Shown in pieces: positions 12,411 through 22,520 of a DNA stretch of 64,000 nucleotides. Under the pieces are notes generated by a model. That model saw nothing but the letters and a program-made list of their open reading frames with translations. It was not told the origin of the DNA and did no database searches. The stretch's first letter is position 1; each line of letters opens with the position of its first letter. This DNA is from Anthonomus grandis grandis. Its lineage: Eukaryota > Arthropoda > Insecta > Coleoptera > Curculionidae. The stretch lies in NCBI RefSeq assembly GCF_022605725.1, contig NC_065549.1:16034114-16098113 (forward strand), given 5' to 3'. The position numbers and the translations under genes were made by a program.

Positions 12411-12670
12411 AAAAAGAACGGTCTGGGTGCCAGGTTAATTTCTAATTATACTTACAACCACATCTCCAGTAAAAAAGTATTAACATAAAACTAAACCTAT
12501 GTAACAATTAAATAACAAGACGAAAGTATTCATCAGTTCTGTAGTAAACCTTCTTAACTCCTATCCTAAATAACTTATAAGATTCTTCTTTCTAAGCAAC
12601 AGCTGAAGATGGTCTTCTCACTGTGGTACATGACAGTCTTGGCTTAAAGGCATTGTGGGTATTTGTAATT

Positions 12671-12909
12671 TTATAATAAATGATGTACATCTATTGAGTG
12701 AACGATTAAATAATATTTTCGTGCATTAAAGAAGCAAGAATCTGAAGTATAAAAATCGATGGGAGTGATAATATTTTGTAAACTGGTGAAGACAAATATC
12801 TTATGGCATTCTTTTGCAATACAAACACTGAATTGAATAAGTAGGCGGAAGAGTTTTTCCAAAAACAAACACCATACCTTAGGTGTGGCTCAACCAGCTT
12901 AATAAGCAT
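12671..12909 (-). pseudogene. non-LTR retrotransposon C-terminal fragment, minus strand
   Basis: On the minus strand the frame reads LVEPHLRYGVCFW and then VFVLQKNAIRYL. This is the block seen in the copies at 8490-8610 and 17040-17170, with the usual spacing. It faces the plus-strand fragment at 12105-12410. The two are either parts of two insertions or one rearranged copy. Short and truncated at both sides. Confidence 0.55.
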
Positions 12910-13639
12910 CCTTGCCCTCTGTTATATTTAAGCTATTTCTAATCACTCTCATTGCTCTGTGGTTTGGGATATAAGATTAGTATAAATAAATGTGATATTA
13001 ATTTGGTTCTAGCATTAAATACTGGAAGAAAATTGAATTTTTCTGTCAGATGTCTAAATTTTTATCTCAGTGGGCTGTTTATTTATAATAGTATTATTAA
13101 TTAATTAATAAATTGTGATTTCGTTCAGAACATGCTGCATGTCTTACAGTGGCTTAACATCAAGAACTTTAATAAGAGAATAACATTCTAATTTATCAAT
13201 GACTTACAGAAGACGTATTTGATATCATATCTTGCAACTCAGGAAAAACTGAAATCTGCATGAACACACTTTACCATCAAACCAATATTTTAATATTTCA
13301 ATGATAAGAACAACTGCATTGCAAAAATGATTGTTTTATAATGGAAATTGCTCATACAACTGTCTACCTAAATGGGTTAAATGTGGAAGGACTTTGGAGG
13401 CTTTGGGAGTCTCAATACATGCTTAAAAATTTAAACTAGTCTTAATATTTTTATTAATAAATTCATTGTGTCGAAATTAGTTTTAAGGCACAGAATAAAT
13501 ATCATTTATTTATTATTTTTATTATAGTGCGCCCTTTATTCCCTACTTTTCTTTCCTGTACCATCATATATATCATAGTCTGCTTCTCATTGCTAAATTA
13601 AGTAAATATAATTTGAGTGTCTCTAGTATATTATTGATA

Positions 13640-14480
13640 AAAAACTACCTATCTGCCAGAGGGTGAGATTTGCGGGTGTTAAGTCAGAGAGAGAATGTTT
13701 GTGCATAGGAGTTCCATAGGGCTCCATGTTGGTCCCTTTACTATTGATGATTATCCACTATCATGTAAAACTGCACATTTCACTCTCTTTGCTGATCACA
13801 ATACAACACTATCCTACAGTAAAGATTTGGTAACAGTGGTAGGTTCCTGGGTCTCAGTATTGGAGGAAGAGCAATGGTTCCATTCAAATAGGTTGTTTCT
13901 TAATGTAGGCAAAACCCAGTCCTTTCTGTTTTTAACCAGAGATATTCCTAATGAAGTGGAAAATGCATCCAGTGCTAAATTTTTGGGTATTCTGTAGGAT
14001 CCTGGTCTAGTCTGGGATGCTCATACCACTGCTTTATAGGCAAAGCTCTCAAGCAACACATTTTTGCTTTGTGGACTTTTATCCTGTGTTTCCATTCTCA
14101 TTTTATAACAGGAATATTTTTCTTTGTTCATTCTCACATCTCTTATGCCATGCTTGCTCGGGGCCATAGTGGAGGAGCAAAGGATGTTTTCAGACTAGAG
14201 AGAGGGGCTGTTTGTATTGTAACAGGTTTGTCATACAGAGCAGATTGTAGACAGATTTTTTAAGATTTAGAAATATTAACATTATTCTATCAGTATATTT
14301 ATGCCAATCTTATTTCTGTAAAATGCAATATGCACACTTTTCAATTTCATGAAAATATTCATAATATCAAGACACACTATAGAGTTCCCAGGAGGAATTT
14401 TGTTTACGGTGATGCAATTTTATAGGTTCCTGTTAAAAATAAATATATGTTCTTGCCAAGGTTCTTACTGTAGTATTTTA
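13640..14480 (+). pseudogene. non-LTR reverse transcriptase, decayed
   Basis: Open frame 13695-13997 begins in damaged text equivalent to GVPQGSxLGPxLF. It then gives LFADHNTTL, where the second catalytic Asp of FADD is His, and later RLFLNVGKTQSFLF and KFLGIL, the conserved post-catalytic blocks. After a stop and a frameshift, 14069-14263 supplies the C-terminal region (SHISYAMLARG, then a VTGLSYRADCR block). The substituted active-site residue and several breaks make it inactive. It is 5'-truncated. Confidence 0.6.
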
Positions 14481-14574
14481 AATCTATACATATAATTATT
14501 ATTATATCACATGTAGCATTATATTTATCTATGAATTTTATGTTTTATCTGATTTGACTTATGTAAATACTTTC

Positions 14575-15185
14575 TTTATTAATATCATGTATATGATGAA
14601 GCTCAGAGGGTATTGGACTTTAAAACACTGAGACAAAGGAAAGTTCATGCATATTTGGTTGTTTTATACAAATTAGTTAATTGTCAAATATTCTGCTCTC
14701 TCCTGTCAAAAGAACACTTACAATTATTAATTTGAATGATATTGAAGTCTTGGGCATATCTTTATCCAACTTTAAGACAGATTAAAGACATCAATTTAAT
14801 TACAGGATTGGTTTATTACTATTATAATTTGTTTTTTTTTAAGTTGTAGGTAGAAGTGTTATATTAAATATATAAATATTTAGGATATTATGAACAATTT
14901 TACATATTATTAGGTCAACACTGGGTAATTTAGGGTTCTTGTCATTGTTTTTGTAATTGTTTTAAATATGTATATACCTAGTCATAATTTCATGTTGAGT
15001 ATATTGTTATCTATACAGAATTTTGTTATATATATTTTTCTTTTATTATTATTATTATTATTATTGTTTTTTTTTAAGTGTTAAAATAAGGGTTAGGCAA
15101 AAATATATTGTTTAGATTACTATTTATTTTTTGTAATGGGTTGATCCGGTAAATAAATACAAATCAATAAACTGAACTGAATTGA
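14575..15185 (+). pseudogene. non-LTR retrotransposon 3' end with C-terminal scrap
   Basis: Weak C-terminal coding text (LDFKTLRQRKVHAYLVVLYK) is followed by about 500 bases of AT-rich sequence. That sequence holds an ATT microsatellite near 15043-15063 and ends at AATAAATACAAATCAATAAACTGAACTGAATTGAAT. The poly(A)-signal-like start and the TGAACTGAATTGAA tail mark the 3' terminus of a non-LTR element. Confidence 0.45.
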
Positions 15186-15369
15186 ATACACATTTTCGGT
15201 CATTTAAATTCAGGTTACTTAGGAAGGTTACTTAGTATGTATCCTTTTAATTTTAAAGCTTGTTTCTCAATAATGCTTTTGAATTATATTTAATTCATAT
15301 TCAGGGCTCGAATAAACATGGATATTAAAAAACGTAGATATATTAGTATAGGGAGAGTAACATACAGAG

Positions 15370-16215
15370 GATAATATTTATTTATTTCTCTTCCAACGAG
15401 CAATTGCCCAATTTACAAAAATATAAAACATTTTACAAGAGAAGAAAAACTTAACCTACACTACACATTGCACAAAAATCATAATAATACCTAATAAAAA
15501 CCTTAGAAATAGATATGGTACAATTTGACTTAAATATTTTCCCATGACAGAATAAATTCACAGAACATTGGCTTTTAACAGTCTTAAAAATTCTATTCTA
15601 TTAGTAAAACAATCCAACTGATCCGAGTACTGGTTAGCAAGTTTGCCTGTCCTGGGAATAAAGGAATTATTTCCATAATTGGTTTGGTGGGATGGAATAT
15701 GGAAGTCCGACGGGTCTGCCTATAAGGAACATGTAGACCAATTTTACCAAGTATATCTGGCCAGCAAGATCCAGAATGGAGAATGTCATAGAAGATTGAC
15801 AGGTCACAATATTTATGATGGGTTTGGAGAGTATGGATATTAAGTACAGACTCAAACTCATGGTAGATAATAGGAAGTGGAACATTCCTTTTGAATGCAA
15901 TGTATCTTAAAAATTTGTGCCGAACCTATTCAATCATCTGATTGTGATTGTTTTAATGAGGTGTCCACATACATGAACATCTATACTATAATCTAGGTGA
16001 GGAACAACCTCATCTATAATCTAGGTGAGGATGAACTAGTGCACAGTAAAGAAGCTTAATAGAAGCAATGCCCTGGAAATCTCTGGTGCACCTCTTAATA
16101 AAACCCAGCATTTGCATAGCCTTTAATACAGTTGTTGTGACATGAAGAGAAAAATTTAACTGGGAGTCCAAAATACCAAGGTCTTTTATACACTAGATAA
16201 CACCCCCAGAGGGGT
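15370..16215 (-). pseudogene. non-LTR retrotransposon C-terminal region, minus strand
   Basis: Minus-strand translation gives IKDLGILDSQLNFSLH, then LKAMQMLGFIKRCTRDF, then LYCALVHPHL. This is the post-RT 'DLGV..D..L.F..H' block and its successors. Further on it reads a cysteine-containing DLSIFYDIL block and an HPTKPIMEIIPLF stretch near 15670. Several stops and frame changes interrupt it. The polymerase core is absent. The order of motifs supports a 5'-truncated insertion pointing left. Confidence 0.6.
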
Positions 16216-16324
16216 TTCACTAATAGTATAAATTATATATCATAAAATATATATAAAATTGTCAACTAGAAAAATGGTGTATCTATATTATTTATTCATT
16301 CATCATATACTACATTCATATATA

Positions 16325-16600
16325 CCAGATGACACAGGAAAAAGGGAATACTTAATAACTATTTTACTCTTCAAGATAAACAAATGAAATCTGGTATATT
16401 AATGGAATTATTATAAGAGGATTTTTTGACATATCTGTTCAGTTCTTTTCCATCACTTCCTGTTTAACTGGAAGTGACACTAACTTTCTTATTTTAAATG
16501 AGACACTTGATATATTATTATACATTTCAATAGAAAATAATATTCTGAGAACAATGATATTGCATTTGCTGTTTTATACTTTTTGATATGATTATTTTTA
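16325..16600 (+). repeat. dispersed repeat family, copy A
   Basis: This copy begins GATGACACAGGAAAAAGGGA and contains ACTTCCTGTTTAACTGG and AATATTCTGAGAACAATGAT. Its first 190 bases match the reverse complement of 21050-21225. Its right part (about 16530-16600) matches the reverse complement of about 17885-17955. No coding potential was seen. It is probably a non-autonomous transposon or a degenerate untranslated region of a larger element. Confidence 0.55.
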
Positions 16601-16809
16601 AAATCAGTGGATAAATAAGCCCATGAGAAAAAAAAATTAAGTAACATAAAGAAATGCATTTAATTAATAGAAATAGCATATAAGGCTTTGATTTCTTGAC
16701 TAGGAGGCTGTGTTTTGAGGTGTTCTTGAATTACTTCTCAATTGACATAATACATGACATCTTGTCAAGTTCAATTATTATTTGTCATTCAAATAAATTT
16801 GCCACTTTT

Positions 16810-17705
16810 TGTTTGTTGAAAGAATTTTAGTGTTTACTAATATCTCAAATGTTTACTGTCATATTTCTGAAAAACTGCATTTCAAAAGTGGTTGTTCATG
16901 TGTTTTGTATTGTCGATTTCTCGGCCTCTTCATTGATGAGAGTTTAAGGTTTGACAACCACGTTTTGGGCCTCGCTGCTAAACTTTCTTCTGGTTGTTTT
17001 GAAGTCAGGGTTGCCAGGCCTGAGTTGGGGGGGGGTTGTTTGCTCGTTCAGTTTATTTCGCCTTAATAGACTCTCATATCCGTTATGGGTTGCCATTTTG
17101 GGGATTGTGCTCCAAGGGACTCCTTAACATAATTTTTACTATTCAGAAGAAAGCATTAAGGTATCTGTGTGGTGTTGGTCTGAGAGTCTCTTGTAAACCT
17201 CTTTTTGTAGCTGAAAGAATTTTAACAGTTTTCTCACTCTTTATATTGGAAAACTGCAACACTTATACATAAGTCCGTAAGTCCACCATCCTGTACCAGT
17301 CATAATACTCGTCAAGTGGGCAACTTATCTCTTCCAATCCCCACCTCCTCACTTACGAGAAACTCTCTTATATTTATTAGTCGTAAAATATTTAATCATG
17401 TTCCTTTTTCGATTAGGACTGTTACAGACCTTAAAAAGTTTAGGAGAGAACTAAAGAAATTAATCTTACCAAAGGCTTACTACAGCATTGAAGAGTATTT
17501 TAACGATTCATTTTAATATTTAAAATTATTTGGTTTTGTCTTTGTTTATATAAAATATGCTTCTATGTACAATCAAAATCGATTCTGTATTCTGTTTTTG
17601 TCCTGTATAACCAAATAAATACTTGTATTATAAATTCTAGGATTAGGAAGCTTTTAGCATAAGTTTGTAAACTTGGCAAATAAAGTATATTTTGACTTTG
17701 ACTTG
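16810..17705 (+). mobile_element. 5'-truncated non-LTR retrotransposon with 3' tail
   Basis: The copy starts in the block FLGLFIDESLRFDNH. It continues in a second frame with ARSVYFALIDSHIRYGLPFW and QKKALRYLCGVGLR, then in a third with the final FRRELKKLILPKAYYSIEEY segment ending near 17516. The 3' end is AATAAAGTATATTTTGACTTTGACTTGACT at about 17680. It is the same subfamily as 7541-9272, and together the two copies show most of the C-terminal half. The RT core is missing. The insertion is bracketed by inverted copies of the dispersed repeat (16325-16600 and 17885-18025). Confidence 0.7.
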
Positions 17706-17884
17706 ACTCATAATAACATACTATTTAAAAAATAAAATAAATGCCAAAAATACTGGAAATTTTAAACAGAGGTGTAAAAAATTTAAGTAATGAAACACAA
17801 TGAATATTATTTTTTCTGTGATTACTTCATTAAAAATTAAATTCATGGAACCCTATTTCAACATTTAAAAAATTGATTTCTTTC

Positions 17885-18025
17885 ATGAGTATAAAACCAA
17901 AAGTCGCAAAAGCGGTATCATTGTTCTCAGAATATTATTTTCTATCAAAATATGTACCTCATAATATAACAATTGTCCTATTTAGGGCCAAATTACGGAC
18001 CAGCTGGTAAAGTACCTGTGTGTTA
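17885..18025. repeat. dispersed repeat family, copy B
   Basis: The left part is the reverse complement of the right end of copy A, with ATTGTTCTCAGAATATTATT and an AAAAGCGGTATCA block. The right part, TAGGGCCAAATTACGGACC followed by AGCTGGTAAAGT, matches copy C on its minus strand (about 21020-21060). The two parts are in different relative arrangements in the three copies, so the copies are rearranged or only partly overlapping. Confidence 0.5.
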
Positions 18026-18374
18026 TCAGGCAGATAAATTCTATCCTCTCGGTAAAACTACCAATAGCTGTAGGAGGAATTATGAACCAAATTTTAACCT
18101 GTTGTTAAGTAGCAGAAGGTTTACAGTTTGGCAACAACATAATTGTTGTGGCCGGTACAATAATTAATACTATACTATAATACTTAAGAAAAAAAGAAAG
18201 ATTAGGGTTATGAACATCCAGTCCAGAGAAAATAAATAAAATAAACAAAAATAATGGAAGTGTTTGGTTTTTAATTTGTGATAATAGTTATAGGTACTTG
18301 GATACTTGTTTGGTGCCAAATCCGATATTATTTCTGTTAGTACTAGTATTTATACATATTTGCATTTTTGCTAA

Positions 18375-20240
18375 TTGTTTCTAAGTATCCCACTAGACAT
18401 TTGGCAGAAATGGAATAATATTGATGCCAATTTAAATTTCGAAATGTCTAAATTTAAGTTATTGACTTTATCTGATGCTCAAAAAATAATTAATAAACTT
18501 GACAATAAATGTTCAATACATGAAATACTAAACTCAAAAATTTTAAAATCTTTATTTGAAACTATTGGTCATGTTATATTGAATTTATTCAATACATCTC
18601 TTAGCTCTGGTGAAATCCCTGAAAAACTAAAATCTAGCACAATTATTCCAATTCCAAAGGTCAATAATACAATAAATGCCAGTGAATTTAGACCAATAAA
18701 TACTTTACCTCCTATTGAAAAAGTTATAGAAATGGCAGTATATGATCAAATCTTGGAACATATTACAAGTAATAAAATTTTGATGACTAATCAATCAGGT
18801 TTTCGTCGTGGGCATTCATGCGAATCGGCCCTTCAATTGACCTTATCTAAAATAAAAACTGATCTTGATAATAATAAATATGTGGTTGGGGTGTTCTTGG
18901 ACTTAAGGACAAACTGAGACAAAATGAACACAAAAATGAAACTATTGACAGGGACATATTATTACAAAAATTAAAGAACTATGACTTTGCTGGTATTGTT
19001 TATAACTGGTTTGTTGACTATCTAAGTAATCGAAAACAGAGAGTAAGGTTTAATGGAAATGAGTCTACTGAACTAAATAACAATATGGGAGTACCTCAAG
19101 GAAGTGTTTTGGGACCTCTTCTATTTATATTGTATATGAATGATATTGGGCTTTTTGTAAATTGTGAATTTATAAACCTTTTTGCTGATGACACATTTTT
19201 GGCATGTAGTGATACAAGTCTTAACAGAGCAGTAGATAAAATGAATGGGGTATTGTCACAGATATCATTATATTTAAATATTAATAAGTTAAAGTTAAAT
19301 GTGGCGAAAACTAAAGCAATAATATTTACATCTAAGTATAAATATCGGAAAATTGTGGATATTAGTCCTCAATTATTAATTAACAATGAACAAATTGAAT
19401 TTGTAACATGTATGAAATATTTAGGTCTGCAACTTGATAATATGCTTAACTTTAAAACTCATTGTGATTACATTGAAAAGAAAATTGCAAAAAAAATATT
19501 CTTTTTTAGTAGAAATTCAACAAGTCTATCTTATCAATCTAAATTAATGGTTTATAATACTATCATTCAACCACATTTTGACTTTTGTGCCTCAGTGCAG
19601 TATTTATTTAATATAAACCAGACTAACAGACTTCAGAATCAGGGCATGAGGGTGATATTAAATGCACACCGCCTTACACCAATATCCTTTATGCTCAACA
19701 CTCTAAATTGGTTTTCTGTTGAGAGAAGGTTTTGCTTTCTTTCTATGATTTTTATATATAGGATTGTAAATAATTTAGCGCCACCTTATTTCAAACAGTT
19801 CATTACTTTTAATAGAAATGTCCATGATTACCCTACAAGAAATAGTGATGATATTTTTATTCCAATAGCAAATTTTAGAAGTACTATGAATTCTTTGTTT
19901 TTTAAGGTTTTTCAAAAATATAATAGTCTTCCTCGAGAAATAAAGGAATCACAATCTCTTGATCGGTTTAAAACTGTTCTAAAGAATTATATGAATAATA
20001 TAAATTAGTTTGAATAATATAAATTAATTTGGAAATTGGCGAATTAGGGCAATAAACTAATGTGGTTGGTGGAAATTCATTTATTTGTTCGTTTTTCTTT
20101 CAAGAGGGTGAAATTGTGCTTATTATTTTTTTTTGTTTATTTTTTTTTTGTTACCTAGTTAAGTTACTTATTTAGTATAGTTTTGTTTTTATGTATATTG
20201 GATGTACCTACTTAATAAAGATATATTTCATTTCATTTGC
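18375..20240 (+). mobile_element. non-LTR (Jockey-like) retrotransposon with nearly intact reverse transcriptase
   Basis: This is the best preserved retroelement here. Frame 18375-18917 covers the N-terminal part of the RT domain (STIIPIPK, then FRPINTLPPIEKVIE, then QSGFRRGHSCESAL) and stops just inside the VFLDL block. The next stretch, around 18917-19085, resumes in another frame with RDILLQKLKNYD. Frame 19085-20008 then gives GVPQGSVLGPLLFILYMND, the active site FADDTFL, KLKLNVAKTKAIIF, KYLGLQLDN and the complete C-terminus. One small rearrangement near 18905 replaces the A/F residues of the first catalytic block and breaks the frame. There is no endonuclease domain, so the copy is 5'-truncated. 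The 3' end is TAATAAAGATATATTTCATTTCATTTG (about 20214-20240). Confidence 0.8.
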
Positions 20241-20375
20241 CAGTGAATCACAGTACACAGCTTTTTAGAAACTGTATACAGTACAGCAAATTTGGTAGAA
20301 TTTGAATCAATTTTTTTTACATAATTTTTTTAGAGGATGTCTCAATAACCTGATAAAAAAAAGAGGTCAGTAAAT

Positions 20376-20735
20376 TTTTCTGAAAAAGAAAAATCTAGTA
20401 AGTCAATATGCGGGTACAATTGAATCAAAAAAGACTGATGCAACATCTTGGAAAGAAAAAGATCAGGCCTGGGAAAAATTGACAGCACAGTTTAATGTAA
20501 AAAACCCTGTGTCAGGGGTGGTTCGAACCCTAAATAATCTTCAAACAAAGTATGAGGGTATAAAAAAAGATCTAAGAAAAAGTAAAAAAAAAAGTAGCCA
20601 AGAACAAACAGGAAATATTTAAAACTGGTGGCGGTAATGCAACCATAACACCTCTTACCACCTATGAGGAAATAATTTACAAGTTAATAACACTGAGTGT
20701 TGAGGGACTGCCTTCAAGATGATGATAGTGAGTGA
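20376..20735 (+). pseudogene. Myb/SANT-like (zeste-type) DNA-binding domain remnant
   Basis: The translation gives GTIESKKTDATSWKEKDQAW, then WEKLTAQFN, then RTLNNLQTKYEGIKKDLRK. This is the helix-turn-helix pattern of the Myb/SANT-like domain of insect zeste- and FSBP-like proteins, where spaced Trp residues form the core. A small frame change lies just before it, near 20390. After one more shift there is a GGG-rich linker and a block ending EGLPSR, followed by two stop codons. Such domains are common both in host regulators and in transposon-encoded accessory proteins. With the breaks, this is probably a dead copy of a multicopy gene. Confidence 0.6.
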
Positions 20736-20959
20736 CAGAATGTGGTGGCTCGAATTTTCATATGGGATTTCTTAGATGTATGTTTTTGTTTCATTTCTCA
20801 GTCACATAACAGTGGCATAGCCAGCAAAGAGAGGCAGGTGAGGGAAGGGTGTAACCTTAAGTCGGGCATTATCATATTAAATAAAGAGATATTTAACTAG
20901 ATGAAAAACAACAAAGTACTCATACAGATTAAGAAAAAAAATTAGAATATTATACACAA

Positions 20960-21225
20960 ACTTCTTGAGTTCTTGCAAAACTATGCAAGCTCCACCTCTT
21001 TGAAAATTTGAGGATAACTTTTCCAGACACTTTACCAGCCAATCCATAATTTGGCCCTTAAAAAAAAAGAGTTTGCGTCACTTCCTGTTAAATCAGAGGT
21101 GACAAAAAATAACAGAATATGTCAAAAGATGCTCTTATAGCTGTTCTATTGATATACCAAATTTAATAAGTTTATCTTAAAAAGTTATGAAGTGTTCCTC
21201 TTTTCCTGTGTCACCCAATATATTT
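20960..21225 (-). repeat. dispersed repeat family, copy C
   Basis: Read on the minus strand it starts GGGTGACACAGGAAAAGAGG. It runs through ATAAGAGCATCTTTTGACAT and GGAAGTGACGCAAACTC to AAGGGCCAAATTATGGATTG and GCTGGTAAAGTGTCTGG. The first 180 bases match copy A and the last 40 match copy B, so this copy links the two modules and is the best guide to the full repeat. Confidence 0.55.
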
Positions 21226-21479
21226 TCTAATGGGATAAAATTTCTAAGTTTTGTTTTTGCATAATATAAAAATCTCTTCCTAGGGTGTGCTATTTTCTTT
21301 AGGTTGTACATACAATGAAAGTTTATTGATTTAAAACTAATGCTTAAGTGACTTATTTTAACCTATTTTATGTTTCTTTCTAATGGGAGTGTTTACCCCC
21401 TGAGTAGACTGGTATGTTTGTAATAATGACTTTAATGATATTTATACATAAATGTAATTGTATATAACAGGAACAAAGT

Positions 21480-21990
21480 AGGATGCTTATGGTTTCTATT
21501 TGTAAATAGGTCAAAGACCTCGAGTGAACACCGCGCCGCCCCTGGTTTAAATCACCCCCTTGACATCCCTACTACTGTGGTGGCGAACATAAACACAAGG
21601 GACCGGCGGAACTATCGATTTCCACCCCAGAAGAAAATCGAAGGGATCCCCCAGGCCCTAAAAAAAACAATCGATTTTCCGGCAACCATTTTGGATTTTC
21701 TTTTTTAAAATAACTTTTGTTTTTAACCAAACGTAAACAACGCTATCATGGCAACGTAGGGAAATGTCAAGTTTTTATTTACGTTTCGAGTTGTGTCTGT
21801 GTGTGTATAACCTTTTTCCTTAATAGGAATTTTCATTATTTTGTTATAAATCAAATAAAATTAGTGGGAAACTGGATAAAAAAGGATGTGGTCTAATAAC
21901 AGGTGAATCAACCAAGGAAATCCTAGCAGAAACAAACAAAATCGCTATAAATAAACCTTTGGGAGAGAACATCTGATCAATAAATCGATC
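21480..21990 (+). other. GC-shifted, coding-like stretch of unknown origin
   Basis: Bases 21500-21660 are GC-rich against the background. They read, in one frame, GLNHPLDIPTTVVANINT and then RRNYRFPPQKKIEGIPQALK with no early stop. At 21860-21990 a second open stretch reads KLDKKGCGLITGESTKEIL and ends in TGA. I recognise neither. They may be exons of a decayed gene or part of the transposon that follows at 22.5 kb, but no splice pattern convinced me. Confidence 0.25.
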
Positions 21991-22520
21991 TTTTAATTAG
22001 AAATATGCGGCCTAGGGCGGTGAAATTTAACACGAAAAATTATCAAAAGTTAGGGAAACCTTTACTATACCTTTTGTAGTAATCCAAGGGTCACATATCT
22101 AAAAAAACACACACTTTTCACGCAAACTTTGGGCGAGTTTCACGCCCAGTCGGTCTTGCACTATGACTGCCAAATGGAAGCGACGTTGCCGCACTTATTC
22201 AGATTAAACCTCTCTATTTTCCTGGAGTACATTTGATAGAGGGTTTATGCGGTTGATATACATATGGATGGATTGCATTTGCATAATAAATATTTTATTT
22301 TATATTGTGGTTATCTAAAAACCTAGACATTTTTAAACCTTTAGTCATGGTTTCGATATTATTATCATATTATAGCAAATAATTATTAATTAATTTAATT
22401 TAAACCTTTGTTGGAATACCTATTCGTATTATGATTCATTTTTTATTAATGAATCCTGTATAAGATATCTAGGTACAATGCATTCATAAAAAATACCGTT
22501 TAATTACCATCTCAATAAAC

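Noticed and set aside
12105..12909. Twin-priming inversion of one retroelement
   Set aside because: The orientation is wrong: the minus-strand C-terminal piece has the plus-strand core on its 3' side, whereas twin priming inverts the 5' part.
20517..20529. GGTTCGAACCC as a tRNA T-arm
   Set aside because: No acceptor stem, anticodon arm or D-arm surrounds it, and it lies within the Myb/SANT coding text.
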